Below are positions 1 to 7,893 of a stretch of 36,739 nt of DNA, piece after piece; position 1 is the first letter of the stretch; each line of letters opens with the position of its first letter. The notes under the pieces were generated by a model. The model was not told where the DNA came from and ran no database searches. It saw nothing but the letters and a program-made list of their open reading frames with translations. This stretch comes from Planctomycetota bacterium (GTDB lineage: Bacteria > Planctomycetota > UBA1135 > GCA-002686595), in NCBI GenBank assembly GCA_016872715.1, contig VGZD01000030.1:1-36739 (forward strand). Direction: 5' to 3'. A program made the translations under genes and the position numbers.

Positions 1-77
1 AAGGCGAGCACGAGCGCGGAGAGTCCCACGCGCGTGCCGAAGCCCAGCTCGCGCAGGCGCAAGGTGAACGCGCTCAC
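1..77 (-). CDS. N-terminus of an unidentified, probably membrane or exported protein (partial)
   Basis: The reading frame starts at a GTG (77-75) that overlaps the TGA of the preceding oxidoreductase gene as GTGA, the usual layout of translationally coupled genes. The 25 visible residues begin (M)SAFTLRLRELGFGTRVGLS and continue into a hydrophobic run (ALVLA), which resembles the start of a signal anchor or first membrane helix. The rest lies outside the window, so the function cannot be named. It is probably the fourth gene of the Gfo/Idh-ApbE operon. Confidence 0.5.
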   Translation of the reverse strand, partial: MSAFTLRLRELGFGTRVGLSALVLA

Positions 78-1312
78 AGGCTCTCCAGCAGGGCGGGATC
101 GATGGCGACTTCGCTGCCCGAGCGCACGGCCTGGTTGGCGAGGATGCCGACCACGGTGCTGCGCGCGGCGTCGGATGCGGAGCACGCGGGCGCCTTGCCT
201 TCGCTGGCGGACTTCACGAAGTCGGCGAGCGCGTAGTAGAGCGAGGTGTAGGGCAGGCCGACGCCTTCGGTGAGCTTGCCCTGCGCCGCGAGCTTGGTCG
301 CGTCGGCGATCAGCGTGATGCCCGAGTCGTTGTGGTACTGCTGGCGGTTGGCGTACACCTCCCAGCCCTGCGTCGGCGCATCCGCCTCCTTGAACATCCA
401 GCCGTGGGTCCAGCCGAGCTTGATCAGCGCCATCTCGCCGCCGATCAGCTCGTAGCGACCCTCGTAGGAGTTGCACAGGGTGGCGGAGTAGCTCGCGCGC
501 AGCCCGTCCTCGAAGCGCGCCTCGAGCAAGATCGTGTCGGCCACCGTGCGGCCGTCCTTGTGAAGCCGAATCTCGCCTGTGCCGCGCACCGCGACCGGAT
601 GGCGGCCGAGGAAGTGGTGGAACACATCGAGCTGGTGCGAGCCCTTCTCTCCGGCGAGGCCGAGCGAGCGCTCGGCGTCGAGGTGCCAGTTGAGCTCGCG
701 ATCCCGCTCCGGCGTCGAGCCCGGCGTGCGCCATGTGGTCTTCTTGTGATCCTGCGCGCGCAAGTGCGACAGCTGGCGCAGCGTGCCGGCCTTGAAGAAG
801 GAACGCGCCAGTGAATAGACGGGGTTCGAGCGCGCTTGATAGCCCGCGGCGAAGACCTTCGACGAGCCCTTGGCGGCCGCGGCGATGGCCTGGGTGTCCT
901 CGATCGTGTGCGCGAGCGGCGTCTCGCAGAACATGTGCTTGCCCGCGGCGATACAGTCGAGCGCGATCTGCTTGTGGAGGTGGGTCGGGGTGGCGATCAC
1001 GACGGCCGCGATGCTCGGCTCCTTCGCGAGCAGCTCGGCGTGGCTCGCGTAGCCACGCAAGCCCTGGGCGCGGCGCAGCGCGGACTGCAGACGCGAGTCG
1101 TCGCTGTCGCACACGGCGACGACGCTCGCTTCGGGGATCGTGGCGAGCTCGCCCAAGATCGCGCGCCCTTGGCGACCGACGCCGATCACGGCGATCGCGA
1201 GCGGCGCGCCGAGGATGGTGGGGTGGAGGAGCTCGAAGCTCGGCGCGAGGAACAGCGCGGCTGCGCCGCCTGCGCTGGCGTGGAGGAGCTGACGACGGTC
1301 GGGAACGCTCAT
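74..1312 (-). CDS. Tat-exported Gfo/Idh/MocA-family oxidoreductase with altered EKP motif
   Basis: A 412-residue NAD(P)-dependent oxidoreductase of the Gfo/Idh/MocA family, whose members usually act on sugars or cyclitols. The N-terminus has a twin arginine (R6-R7) followed by a hydrophobic stretch, so export by Tat is likely. The Rossmann fold follows (IAVIGVGRQGRAI), then the C-terminal substrate domain. The conserved E-K-P motif, whose Lys contacts substrate, reads C-E-T-P here (about 1.2 kb into the coordinates, near 925-945), so catalysis may differ or be lost. The ATG at 1312 overlaps the stop of apbE as ATGA, which fixes the start and indicates translational coupling. Substrate is not predictable from sequence. 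Confidence 0.88.
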   Translation of the reverse strand: MSVPDRRQLLHASAGGAAALFLAPSFELLHPTILGAPLAIAVIGVGRQGRAILGELATIPEASVVAVCDSDDSRLQSALRRAQGLRGYASHAELLAKEPSIAAVVIATPTHLHKQIALDCIAAGKHMFCETPLAHTIEDTQAIAAAAKGSSKVFAAGYQARSNPVYSLARSFFKAGTLRQLSHLRAQDHKKTTWRTPGSTPERDRELNWHLDAERSLGLAGEKGSHQLDVFHHFLGRHPVAVRGTGEIRLHKDGRTVADTILLEARFEDGLRASYSATLCNSYEGRYELIGGEMALIKLGWTHGWMFKEADAPTQGWEVYANRQQYHNDSGITLIADATKLAAQGKLTEGVGLPYTSLYYALADFVKSASEGKAPACSASDAARSTVVGILANQAVRSGSEVAIDPALLESL

Positions 1313-2217
1313 CGGTGGGTCGGTTCGACTCGGGCGTGGGGAGCGAAGGAAGCGTGCGGGCCGAGGAAGAGCGGCTCGCGGCCATCTTCCTCGATCAGCC
1401 AAGCCTGATCGTGCGGTCGGCGCAGCTCGAGGGATCCGCCGCGCGCGCGCAGTACGAGTGCGGCGGTCGACCACGCGTCCGCGGATTCCGCCGTGGGCGC
1501 GAGTACCGCGGCGCACAGCCCGAGCGGCACGGGACGGCCGCTGCGCGGATCGAGGATGTGACCGACCTTGTGGCCGGCGAAGTCGGCGGTGCGACCGTGG
1601 GGAGCGGAGACGGAGAGCGCGCTGTCGCGCAGGTGAGCTTCCCACGCGCCGTCGGGGCCGATGCGCACGCGCCAGTGCTCGGCGTCGGGCGGAGCGCCGA
1701 GCGCGATCACGCTGCTCGTGCCGCCGTGCAGGAGCGCGGACTCGATGCCGTCCTCCCGCAGGGTGGCGGCCGCGAGGTCGAGGGCGTGGCCCTTGGCGAT
1801 GGAGCCCAGATCGAGCTGCGTGTCGGGGCGCGTGAAGCGCACGGAGCGCGTGGCTCGATCGAGCTCGAAGCCGCCGAGGCTCGCGCCGCGCGGTGCGTCG
1901 ATGCGCTGCCCGCGAAAACCCAGCGCGCGCATCAGCGGTCCGATGGCGACATCGAACGCGCCGTCGCTCGCCGCGCACAACTCGAGGCAGCGTTCGAGCA
2001 ACCCGTAGAGCTCGGGATCGAGCCGCACGGGTCGCTCGCAGGCGTCGCGATTGGCGCGCGCGATCAGGCTCGAGTTCGTGAACACGCTGTAGCGCGCGTC
2101 GCACTGCTCGATGCGCCCGAGCGCGGCCTCGCCCGCGGCACGGGCGCGCGGCTCGTCCTCGCAGCCGAGGACGAGCTCGAAGCGCGTGCCCATCGCGCGC
2201 GTGGCGAGCCGCAGCAC
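1309..2217 (-). CDS. apbE: ApbE-family FAD:protein FMN transferase, apparently without signal peptide
   Basis: Members of this family transfer FMN from FAD to Thr/Ser of target flavoproteins, normally on the outer face of the membrane. The protein (about 302 aa) shows the family blocks in order: MGTRFELVL near the start, SDGAFDVAIGPLM, LDLGSIAKGHALD, LHGGTSS in place of the usual GGN, GHILDPRSGRPV, and the Mg-binding region ESADAWSTA. No signal peptide or lipobox precedes the MGT block, unlike typical ApbE. The start is ambiguous: GTG at 2217, 14 nt after the preceding stop, is chosen because family members carry several residues before MGT; ATG at 2193 is the alternative. It sits between two Tat-exported oxidoreductases, but no NqrB/RnfG-like flavinylation target is visible. 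Confidence 0.85.
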   Translation of the reverse strand: MLRLATRAMGTRFELVLGCEDEPRARAAGEAALGRIEQCDARYSVFTNSSLIARANRDACERPVRLDPELYGLLERCLELCAASDGAFDVAIGPLMRALGFRGQRIDAPRGASLGGFELDRATRSVRFTRPDTQLDLGSIAKGHALDLAAATLREDGIESALLHGGTSSVIALGAPPDAEHWRVRIGPDGAWEAHLRDSALSVSAPHGRTADFAGHKVGHILDPRSGRPVPLGLCAAVLAPTAESADAWSTAALVLRARGGSLELRRPHDQAWLIEEDGREPLFLGPHASFAPHARVEPTHR

Positions 2218-2231
2218 GTCGTGTCCCGCGC

Positions 2232-3572
2232 TCAGGCCTTGGCGGCCTGCATCGTGGAGGGATCGAAGGTCCACGCCGAGCGCGTCCAGATCGAGCGCGC
2301 CGCGAGGTCGACGATCACCATCACCTTGGCAGCGGTGTCGACATCGCCGATGGCCGGCTTGCGCGAGCGCATGCAGCCGAGCCAGTGCAGGCGGTGCTCG
2401 TCCTGGTCGTTCAGACCCGACGAGGCCGAGGGGAAGGTCTGTTCCTCGATCTCCTCGGCGAAGATGCGCTCGGGGCGCAGGATGCAGTCGTTGCCGCCGA
2501 GGTAGAGGTTCGCCATGTGGCCGCGCACCATGGCCTCGACGCCGGTCTCGTTGCAGGTCGAACCGGCGACGGTCATGGTGTGGCCCTTCTCGAACTCGAT
2601 CGTCAGGTTGACTTGGTCGGGGTTCTGCATCTGCGCGTCGTGGTAGTGGCCGCCGGACGCGGTGACGCGCACGGGCCAGCCTTGGTCGAGCGCGTAGACG
2701 AGCGGCGAGGTGACGTGCACGAGCAGGTCGCCGATGATGCCGCTCGACCACTTCGAGTAGCGGCGCCAGCGGAAGAACACCGCCGGATCCCACTCGGCCT
2801 TGCCCGTGGGACCGCACCACGCATTCCAGTCGAGGGTCTTGCCCGGGACGATCTTGTCGTCGATGCCGTAGAGCCACTCGCCGCTCTTGGAGTTGCGGCA
2901 GTAGGAGGTCTGAGAGAAGGTCGGCTTGCCGATGGCGCCGGAAGCGATCAGCTCCTTGGCCTTCCAGTACTTGCGGTGCTGCAGGAACTGCGTGCCGCAC
3001 TGGAAGATGTTCTGCGGGTTGGCGAGCACGGCCGCGCGCAGCTCGAGCGCCTGCTCGAGGTCGTAGGTCATCGGCTTCTCGCAGTACACGTCGAGGCCCG
3101 CCGCCATGGCGTCGATGGCCTGCTGGCCGTGCCAGTGCTCGGGCGTTGCGATCAACACGCCGTGCAGGTCCTTTTCCGCGGCGTACATCTCGCGATAGTC
3201 GGCGTAGCCGCGCACGTCGATGCCCTGCGCTTCTTGGGCGAACTTCACGCCGCGCTCGAGGTAGGGTGCCGCGACATCGCAAATCGCCACGACCTGCACG
3301 GCCTGCTTGCCCTCCTTGGCGAGCGCGCAGATGCGCTGCAGGTGGCCAAAGCCCATCGCGGGCGTGCTCGGCGCGCCCATGCCGATGATCGCGATGCGGA
3401 TCGGCTCGCCATCCTTGGGGCGCGCGCGATCGGCGCCGCGCACGCCGACGTAGCTCGACGTCGCGCCGCTGCCGTTCGCATAGGCGCTCGCCACCGTTGC
3501 GGCCGCGCCGAAGGCCAGCATCGCGCGGCGTGAGGTGATCGGACCGTGGGGACGATGGGGGGTCGACGTCAT
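2232..3572 (-). CDS. Tat-exported Gfo/Idh/MocA-family oxidoreductase
   Basis: A 446-residue protein that heads the operon. The N-terminus carries a Tat signal (SRRAMLAFGAAATVASAYA, R15-R16). Next comes the dinucleotide-binding segment IRIAIIGMG, the intact family motif YCEKPMTYD, and a long C-terminal domain that includes a Trp-rich stretch (SGEWLYGIDDK, LDWNAWCGP) common in the exported Gfo/Idh paralogues of Planctomycetes and Bacteroidetes. The ATG at 3572 is preceded by a GGAG about 9 nt upstream, and a candidate -10 box (TAGACT) lies 61 nt upstream. It is followed 14 nt later by apbE. Likely role: oxidation or reduction of a carbohydrate derivative in the periplasm. The exact substrate is unknown. 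Confidence 0.9.
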   Translation of the reverse strand: MTSTPHRPHGPITSRRAMLAFGAAATVASAYANGSGATSSYVGVRGADRARPKDGEPIRIAIIGMGAPSTPAMGFGHLQRICALAKEGKQAVQVVAICDVAAPYLERGVKFAQEAQGIDVRGYADYREMYAAEKDLHGVLIATPEHWHGQQAIDAMAAGLDVYCEKPMTYDLEQALELRAAVLANPQNIFQCGTQFLQHRKYWKAKELIASGAIGKPTFSQTSYCRNSKSGEWLYGIDDKIVPGKTLDWNAWCGPTGKAEWDPAVFFRWRRYSKWSSGIIGDLLVHVTSPLVYALDQGWPVRVTASGGHYHDAQMQNPDQVNLTIEFEKGHTMTVAGSTCNETGVEAMVRGHMANLYLGGNDCILRPERIFAEEIEEQTFPSASSGLNDQDEHRLHWLGCMRSRKPAIGDVDTAAKVMVIVDLAARSIWTRSAWTFDPSTMQAAKA

Positions 3573-3633
3573 CGCGGGGACTCCAAGGCTCGCGCGGCGC
3601 GCGAGCGGGGCGGTGGGGGCGAGGGGGCGCGCG

Positions 3634-3639
3634 AGTCTA
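3634..3639 (-). promoter_or_regulatory. Candidate -10 box of the Gfo/Idh-apbE operon
   Basis: TAGACT read on the minus strand ends 61 nt before the ATG at 3572. It matches the TA(G/C)NNT pattern found ahead of many genes in this window. Here it leaves a leader with a GGAG Shine-Dalgarno sequence. No clear -35 was seen. Confidence 0.3.
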
Positions 3640-3710
3640 ACGCCGCCGCGCGCCGTTGGGAGGGAGCTCTGGCGCCGCCCGCGGCGCGCCACGGCGAGGG
3701 GACCATCATC

Positions 3711-3758
3711 CTGACAGCGGGGCTGACAGCGGGATTGACAGCGGGTTTGACAGTGGGG
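3711..3758. repeat. Tandem repeat, four 12-bp units
   Basis: Units CTGACAGCGGGG, CTGACAGCGGGA, TTGACAGCGGGT and TTGACAGTGGGG follow each other without gaps. Two units contain TTGACA, identical to a sigma70 -35 hexamer. The array is non-coding and lies between divergent transcription units. Confidence 0.85.
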
Positions 3759-3872
3759 GCGGGCGGATGGGGAGTTCCAATCGCGGCGCGCGTGCTACGC
3801 AACGGTGACGCGAGCAGGGCGCCCGACCTTCGCTCCACGTGCTGGTGGTCGGCTGGCACGGGGCTTGCCTAA

Positions 3873-3949
3873 CTTGTTTCGCAGGTCTTGTTTCTCAGGG
3901 CTTGTTTCTCCGGGCTTGTTTCCCAGGGCTTGCCTCTCAGGGCTTGCTT
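3873..3949. repeat. Tandem repeat, five 14-bp units plus a partial sixth
   Basis: Units CTTGTTTCGCAGGT, CTTGTTTCTCAGGG, CTTGTTTCTCCGGG, CTTGTTTCCCAGGG and CTTGCCTCTCAGGG run from 3873 to 3942. A partial unit (CTTGCTT) follows and a degenerate half-unit (CTTGCCTAA) precedes at 3864. The array is pyrimidine-rich on the plus strand and clearly lower in GC than its surroundings. It lies about 120 bp upstream of the HEAT-repeat gene. Confidence 0.88.
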
Positions 3950-4069
3950 TGTTCGCGGGCCGACCGTGCGATCGGCGCGCGCGAGGGAGGCTCGGCACCT
4001 TTTTGGCGCGGCGCTCGCCGCGCACACCTTGGGCTTCCACCTTCCAACCGGATCCACACAGGCCTTGAG

Positions 4070-6193
4070 ATGAAACACTGCCGCGAGGTTCTCCGCCGGA
4101 CGAGCGCGGGAGCGGCGCTCCTTGTCGGCGTGCGCGGGCTCGCACTGTGGCTCCTGCTCGGGCCGAGCGCAGCGGGGCACGGCGGTGCCTACCGCGGCCC
4201 GGGCGATTTCGTTCCCTCCGGCGCGTCGGCGGGCGCGAGCGGCGGCACCTCGGGCACGGGTTCGACCTCCAACGGCGGCACGGTCGCGCCGAGTGGGCCC
4301 GCTGGACAACCGACGGGGCCGTCCACGCCGGTTCCGCAGCCTTCGATCTCCAGTGGCGCGGCGTCGAGCGCCGGTCCCGACGGCTCGCGCTGGCAGACGT
4401 GGTGGGGATTCAACAAGGACGCCTTCCTCAGCCTGCGCGCGCGCGTGGGTTCGGGCGGGCTGCTCGCGGGCAGCGATGTGTTTTTTCTGTCGCGCCGCGA
4501 GCCGACGCAGGACGAGTTGCAGCCGACGCCGCAGGAGATTCACGACAAGGTCAAGCCAGCGTTGCGCGCCGCGCTCTCCGTCGAGCGCCAGAACGACGTG
4601 CAAAGCGGCCTGATCGTGGCGCTCGCCAAGCTCGGCGATCGCCCGGGCGAGACCGAGGTCGCGGGTTGGATCGCGCCGTTCCTTGCGCATCCCAATCAGG
4701 AACTCGCGGAAACCACGGCCGTCGCGCTCGGCATTCTCGGCAACGAGCGCGAGCTCGACTTCCTGCGCGCCATTCTCGACGGCGATGCGGAGGCGTTGCG
4801 CGCGCGCGGCGTGGGGCTCGAGGGACCGCCGAGCGAGCGCACGCGCGCCTTCGCGGCCTTCGGGCTCGGGCTCGTCGGGCATCGTTCGAGCGGCGTCCCG
4901 CGCGAGCGCGCCGTGGAAGCCCTCGTCGCTTGGATGGGGCGCGAGTCCGCGCGCGCGGGCCAAGCCGAGATCCCGGTCGCGTGCATCACCGCGCTGGGAC
5001 TGATCGCGTTGCCCAGCGACCCGCTGGCGGCGGTTGCGCAGAACGTCGGCAGTCCCTTGCGCGTGACGTCGATCGAGGAGCAATTGGCGTGGCTCGCGTG
5101 GACGCTCGAGCGCCGCGACCTCTCGCCGCGCGTGCGAGCGCATGTGCCGGTCGCGATGGCGCGTCTGATGCGCGTGGAGAGCGCGGCGAGCACAGCGGCT
5201 CGCTCGCTCGCGGTCGAGCGCATCGCCGTGCGACTCTCGCGCGAGCTCGACGAAGCCGCGGAAGTACGCCTGGGTTGCGTGATCGCGCTGGGGCTCGTCG
5301 GCAAGGCCGGTGAGGGCGCCCTCGACGTGCGCGTGCGCGAGCGCCTGCGCCATGTGCACGAGACGCTCCGCGATGTTCAGGCCGCTCACTTCGCGTTGAT
5401 CGCGCTGGCGCAGGTCAGCGCGCAGCCCGGTTCGGGAGCGCGTCCGCTGGCGGCGCTGGAGGAGGGCAAGGACGGCACGCGGGCCTTCCTGCTCGAGCGA
5501 CTTTCGTCGGGAGCGAGCTCGACGCGCTGCTATGCCGCGCTCGCCCTCGGCGTGCTCGAGCGCGGAGCTGCGGCCGCGCGCGCTGGACAATCGGCGGAGG
5601 TGCTCGCGGCGCTGCGCAAGGCGCTCGAGGACGCACGCGCTCCCGACGAGGTCGGGGCCTTCGCGCTCGCGCTGGGCCTCGCGCAGGACTCGGCGAGCAT
5701 CGCCTCGCTGCGCAAGCAGTTCGAAGCCGCCTCGGATGTGGAAGCGCGGGGTCACGTGGCGGTCGCGCTCGGATTGGTGGGGGATCGCGCCTCGATCCGA
5801 CGCATTCAGGAGATCGTCGTGACGTCGAAATACCGGCCCGACCTGCTGCGCAATGCCGCGCTCGCCCTCGGCTTGCTCGGGGACAAGGAGATCGTGCCGC
5901 AGTTGGTCCAAATGCTGCGCAATTCGACCGGACTCGCCGCGCGCGCCGCGATCGCCTCGGCGCTGGGCTTGATCGGGGATCGGCGCACGCTCGAGCCCCT
6001 GCTCGCGATGCTCGGCGACCGCGAGAGTTGCACCGATCTCTCCCGCGCGTTCGCCGCGGTGGCACTGGGCATGTGCTGCGACAAGGAGCTCCTGCCGTGG
6101 AATGCCAAGCTGGCCGCGGACTCGAACTACCGCTCGAGCACCTCGACGCTCTACTCGCCGGACACGGGCACGGGAATCCTCGACATCCTGTGA
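4070..6193 (+). CDS. Secreted HEAT-repeat protein with low-complexity N-terminal linker
   Basis: A 707-residue protein. The N-terminus has basic residues then a hydrophobic core (LLVGVRGLALWLLLGPSAAG), consistent with a signal peptide. A Gly/Ser/Thr/Pro-rich linker follows (about residues 45-105), then WQTWWGFNKDAFL and a long alpha-helical region made of HEAT-like units recognisable by recurring A-(L/V)-A-L-G-L-(L/V)-G-D, for example NAALALGLLGDKE and IASALGLIGDR near the C-terminus. HEAT arrays are binding scaffolds; no catalytic motif is seen. The ATG at 4070 is chosen because it gives the signal peptide; longer upstream frames run through the tandem repeats. Proteins of this layout seem frequent in Planctomycetes, but the partner is unknown. 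Confidence 0.8.
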   Translation: MKHCREVLRRTSAGAALLVGVRGLALWLLLGPSAAGHGGAYRGPGDFVPSGASAGASGGTSGTGSTSNGGTVAPSGPAGQPTGPSTPVPQPSISSGAASSAGPDGSRWQTWWGFNKDAFLSLRARVGSGGLLAGSDVFFLSRREPTQDELQPTPQEIHDKVKPALRAALSVERQNDVQSGLIVALAKLGDRPGETEVAGWIAPFLAHPNQELAETTAVALGILGNERELDFLRAILDGDAEALRARGVGLEGPPSERTRAFAAFGLGLVGHRSSGVPRERAVEALVAWMGRESARAGQAEIPVACITALGLIALPSDPLAAVAQNVGSPLRVTSIEEQLAWLAWTLERRDLSPRVRAHVPVAMARLMRVESAASTAARSLAVERIAVRLSRELDEAAEVRLGCVIALGLVGKAGEGALDVRVRERLRHVHETLRDVQAAHFALIALAQVSAQPGSGARPLAALEEGKDGTRAFLLERLSSGASSTRCYAALALGVLERGAAAARAGQSAEVLAALRKALEDARAPDEVGAFALALGLAQDSASIASLRKQFEAASDVEARGHVAVALGLVGDRASIRRIQEIVVTSKYRPDLLRNAALALGLLGDKEIVPQLVQMLRNSTGLAARAAIASALGLIGDRRTLEPLLAMLGDRESCTDLSRAFAAVALGMCCDKELLPWNAKLAADSNYRSSTSTLYSPDTGTGILDIL

Positions 6194-6229
6194 GCGAGGC
6201 CCGCAGGAACGCCACCGGGGTCGGCGCGC

Positions 6230-6235
6230 TACTCT
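6230..6235 (+). promoter_or_regulatory. Candidate -10 box of btpA (near-leaderless)
   Basis: TACTCT ends 10 nt before the ATG at 6246. No Shine-Dalgarno-like sequence lies between. If it is used, the transcript would start within a few nt of the start codon. Confidence 0.45.
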
Positions 6236-6245
6236 GTGCGCCCCC

Positions 6246-7052
6246 ATGCACAAGCTCCTGCGCTCCAAGCGACTCCTCGTCGGCGTCGTGCACCTCCCCG
6301 CCACGCCCGGCTCGCCGCGTTTTCAGGGAAATCGCGGCGCCATCCTGCGCCGCGCGAGCGACGACGCGACGGCGCTCATCGACGGGGGCGCCGACGCGCT
6401 GATCGTTGAGAACTTCGGCGACGTGCCCTTCTTCGCCGAGCGCGTGCCGCCGGAGGCCATCGCGACCATGGCGCTCGCCTTGCAGCGCGTGATCGAAGCA
6501 GCGGGCGGAGCGCCCGTCGGAGTCAACGTGCTGCGCAACGATGCTCGCGCGGCGCTGGGGCTGTGCGCGGCGACGGGAGCGAGCTTCGTGCGCATCAACG
6601 TGCACGCGGGCGCGGCGGTGACCGATCAAGGCGTGATCGAAGGCAAGGCCGCGGAGACGCTGCGCGAGCGCGCGCGCCTGTGCCCGGGCGTGGCGCTGCT
6701 GTGCGACGTGCACGTCAAGCACGCGGTGCCGCTCGGCGGCGGCTCGATCGAGAGCGCGGCGGCGGACACGTTGCAGCGCGGGCTGGCGGATGCGCTGGTG
6801 GTCAGCGGCTCGGGCACGGGCCATGCGCCCGACGTCGAGCGTGTCGCGGCGGTGCGGCGCGCGGTGGGCGACGCGCCGCTGCTCATCGGCTCCGGCCTGA
6901 GCGAGAACAACGCGGCCGAGATGTTCGCTCATGCCAGCGGCGCGATCGTCGGAACGTCGCTCAAACGCAACGGCGCGGTCGACGAGCCCGTCGAAGTGGC
7001 GCGCGTCGAGCGCCTGCGGCGGCTGCTCGACGGGCTGGGGGCCAAGGCATGA
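6246..7052 (+). CDS. btpA: BtpA/SgcQ-family TIM-barrel protein
   Basis: A 268-residue protein with the BtpA family signatures: GVVHLPATPGSPRF at the N-terminus (family pattern GMVHLxPLPGSP), GADALIVENFGDVPFF, GVNVLRNDARAAL, FVRINVHAGAAVTDQG, and near the C-terminus LIGSGLSENNAAEMF and VGTSLKRNG. In cyanobacteria BtpA stabilises photosystem I; homologues such as SgcQ occur widely in non-photosynthetic bacteria, so the photosynthetic role does not apply here. The real reaction is unknown; the fold is a TIM barrel. Its stop overlaps the ATG of moaB as ATGA, implying coordinated synthesis with a molybdopterin gene. The start at 6246 is supported by the promoter box just upstream. Confidence 0.88.
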   Translation: MHKLLRSKRLLVGVVHLPATPGSPRFQGNRGAILRRASDDATALIDGGADALIVENFGDVPFFAERVPPEAIATMALALQRVIEAAGGAPVGVNVLRNDARAALGLCAATGASFVRINVHAGAAVTDQGVIEGKAAETLRERARLCPGVALLCDVHVKHAVPLGGGSIESAAADTLQRGLADALVVSGSGTGHAPDVERVAAVRRAVGDAPLLIGSGLSENNAAEMFAHASGAIVGTSLKRNGAVDEPVEVARVERLRRLLDGLGAKA

Positions 7053-7564
7053 GCCTCGAGCAGCACAAGGGCTGCGCTCCCGCCAAGCTGCGCTTCGCGG
7101 TGATCACGATCAGCGACACGCGCGACGCGGGCACGGATCGCGGCGGTCCGTTGCTGGTCGAGAGCGTGCAGGGCGCCGGTCATGCGGTCGTGCTGCGCGA
7201 GATCGTGCGAGACGAGCGCGCCGAGATCGCCGCGGCGGTGCGACGAGCGGTGGACTGCGGCGATGTCGATCTGGTGCTGTGCACCGGTGGCACGGGAATC
7301 GCACCGCGCGACGTGACCTACGACACGCTGCGGGGGATCCTCGACAGCGAGATCCCGGGCTTCGGCGAGCTCTTCCGCTGGCTCAGCTTTCGCGAAATCG
7401 GCGCCGCGACGATCCTCTCGCGCGCGCTCGGCGGACTGCTGGGCGGAAAAGTCGTGCTGGCCCTGCCCGGCTCGCCCAAGGCGCTGCGGCTCGCCATGGA
7501 CGAGATCGTGCTCAAGGAAGCCGGGCACCTCGTGGCGCAGGCGCGCGGTCCGCGAGGGGCCTGA
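7049..7564 (+). CDS. moaB: MoaB/MogA-family molybdopterin biosynthesis protein
   Basis: A 171-residue protein of the MoaB/MogA family, which adenylylates molybdopterin in molybdenum cofactor synthesis. Visible motifs: FAVITISDTRDAGTDRGGP, the nucleotide/MPT-binding block LVLCTGGTGIAPRDVT, the acidic segment SEIPGFGELFRWLSF, and VVLALPGSPKALRLAMDEI. Length is typical of the family. It overlaps btpA by 4 bp (ATGA). No other moa/moe genes are in the window, so it probably serves a pathway encoded elsewhere. MoaB versus MogA cannot be separated safely by eye. Confidence 0.92.
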   Translation: MSLEQHKGCAPAKLRFAVITISDTRDAGTDRGGPLLVESVQGAGHAVVLREIVRDERAEIAAAVRRAVDCGDVDLVLCTGGTGIAPRDVTYDTLRGILDSEIPGFGELFRWLSFREIGAATILSRALGGLLGGKVVLALPGSPKALRLAMDEIVLKEAGHLVAQARGPRGA

Positions 7565-7577
7565 GAGAGCAGCCGCG

Positions 7578-7790
7578 ATGACCGACGGCGATTCCCACGA
7601 CCATACGCCGAGCGAAACGCGCGGCCATTCCCACGCTGGCGACCACTCCCACGCTGGCGGACACGGCCATGGCGACCCCTACGTGTGGCAGCCGCCCGAG
7701 CGACGCAGCCGGATCGGGTGGTGGCTGCTCGGGCTGGGCGCCGTGCTCGTGGCGGCCGGGCTCGCGCTGGCGCAGTGGGCCGGGCGCTAG
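7578..7790 (+). CDS. Small histidine-rich protein with one C-terminal membrane helix
   Basis: A 70-residue protein starting 13 nt after moaB. Residues 6-32 are rich in His (HSHAG repeats, HGHG), similar in composition to the metal-binding stretches of zinc or nickel handling proteins. A basic segment (PPERRSRIG) precedes one hydrophobic helix (WWLLGLGAVLVAAGLALAQW), so it is probably a tail-anchored protein with the His-rich part in the cytoplasm. A GAGAG about 9 nt upstream may be the ribosome site. The His repeat comes from an 18-bp tandem duplication. Metal binding is inferred from composition only. Confidence 0.75.
   Translation: MTDGDSHDHTPSETRGHSHAGDHSHAGGHGHGDPYVWQPPERRSRIGWWLLGLGAVLVAAGLALAQWAGR
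7626..7661 (+). repeat. Two 18-bp tandem units inside the His-rich gene
   Basis: Positions 7626-7643 and 7644-7661 are near-identical (common core CCCACGCTGGCG) and each encode HSHAG plus D or G. The duplication lengthens the histidine-rich segment in frame. Confidence 0.8.
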
Positions 7791-7893
7791 GCGCCCGACG
7801 CGGATTCCCTCGGGCTGGATCTCGACAAGCCGCGCGGGGAAAGTCGAGGATGTCCGCGTCGCGCGGCCATGGGTGCGCGACGCAAGGCCCTCG

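Larger units (their letters stand above)
3573..4069. other. Intergenic region between divergent genes, with two tandem arrays
   Basis: About 500 bp without a convincing gene. Open frames exist in several phases but have no homology-like content and are broken up by repeats. It holds the leader and probable promoter of the minus-strand operon, a 12-bp array (3711-3758), a 14-bp array (3873-3942), and presumably the promoter of the HEAT-repeat gene, which I could not place. Confidence 0.6.

Noticed and set aside
74..2104. Longer minus-strand versions of the oxidoreductase, ApbE and PilT frames reaching far into upstream genes.
   Set aside because: The added parts are Arg-rich shadow translations of neighbouring genes; signal peptides and 4-bp overlaps fix shorter starts.
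3711..3949. Short repeats considered as a CRISPR array.
   Set aside because: Units of 12 and 14 bp are directly adjacent with no spacers and there are no cas genes.
3839..4069. Long open frames across the 14-bp array on both strands, giving repeat peptides.
   Set aside because: They come from GC-rich sequence with few stops; no start signals, and the repeat length of 14 is not a multiple of three, so no stable peptide repeat is encoded.
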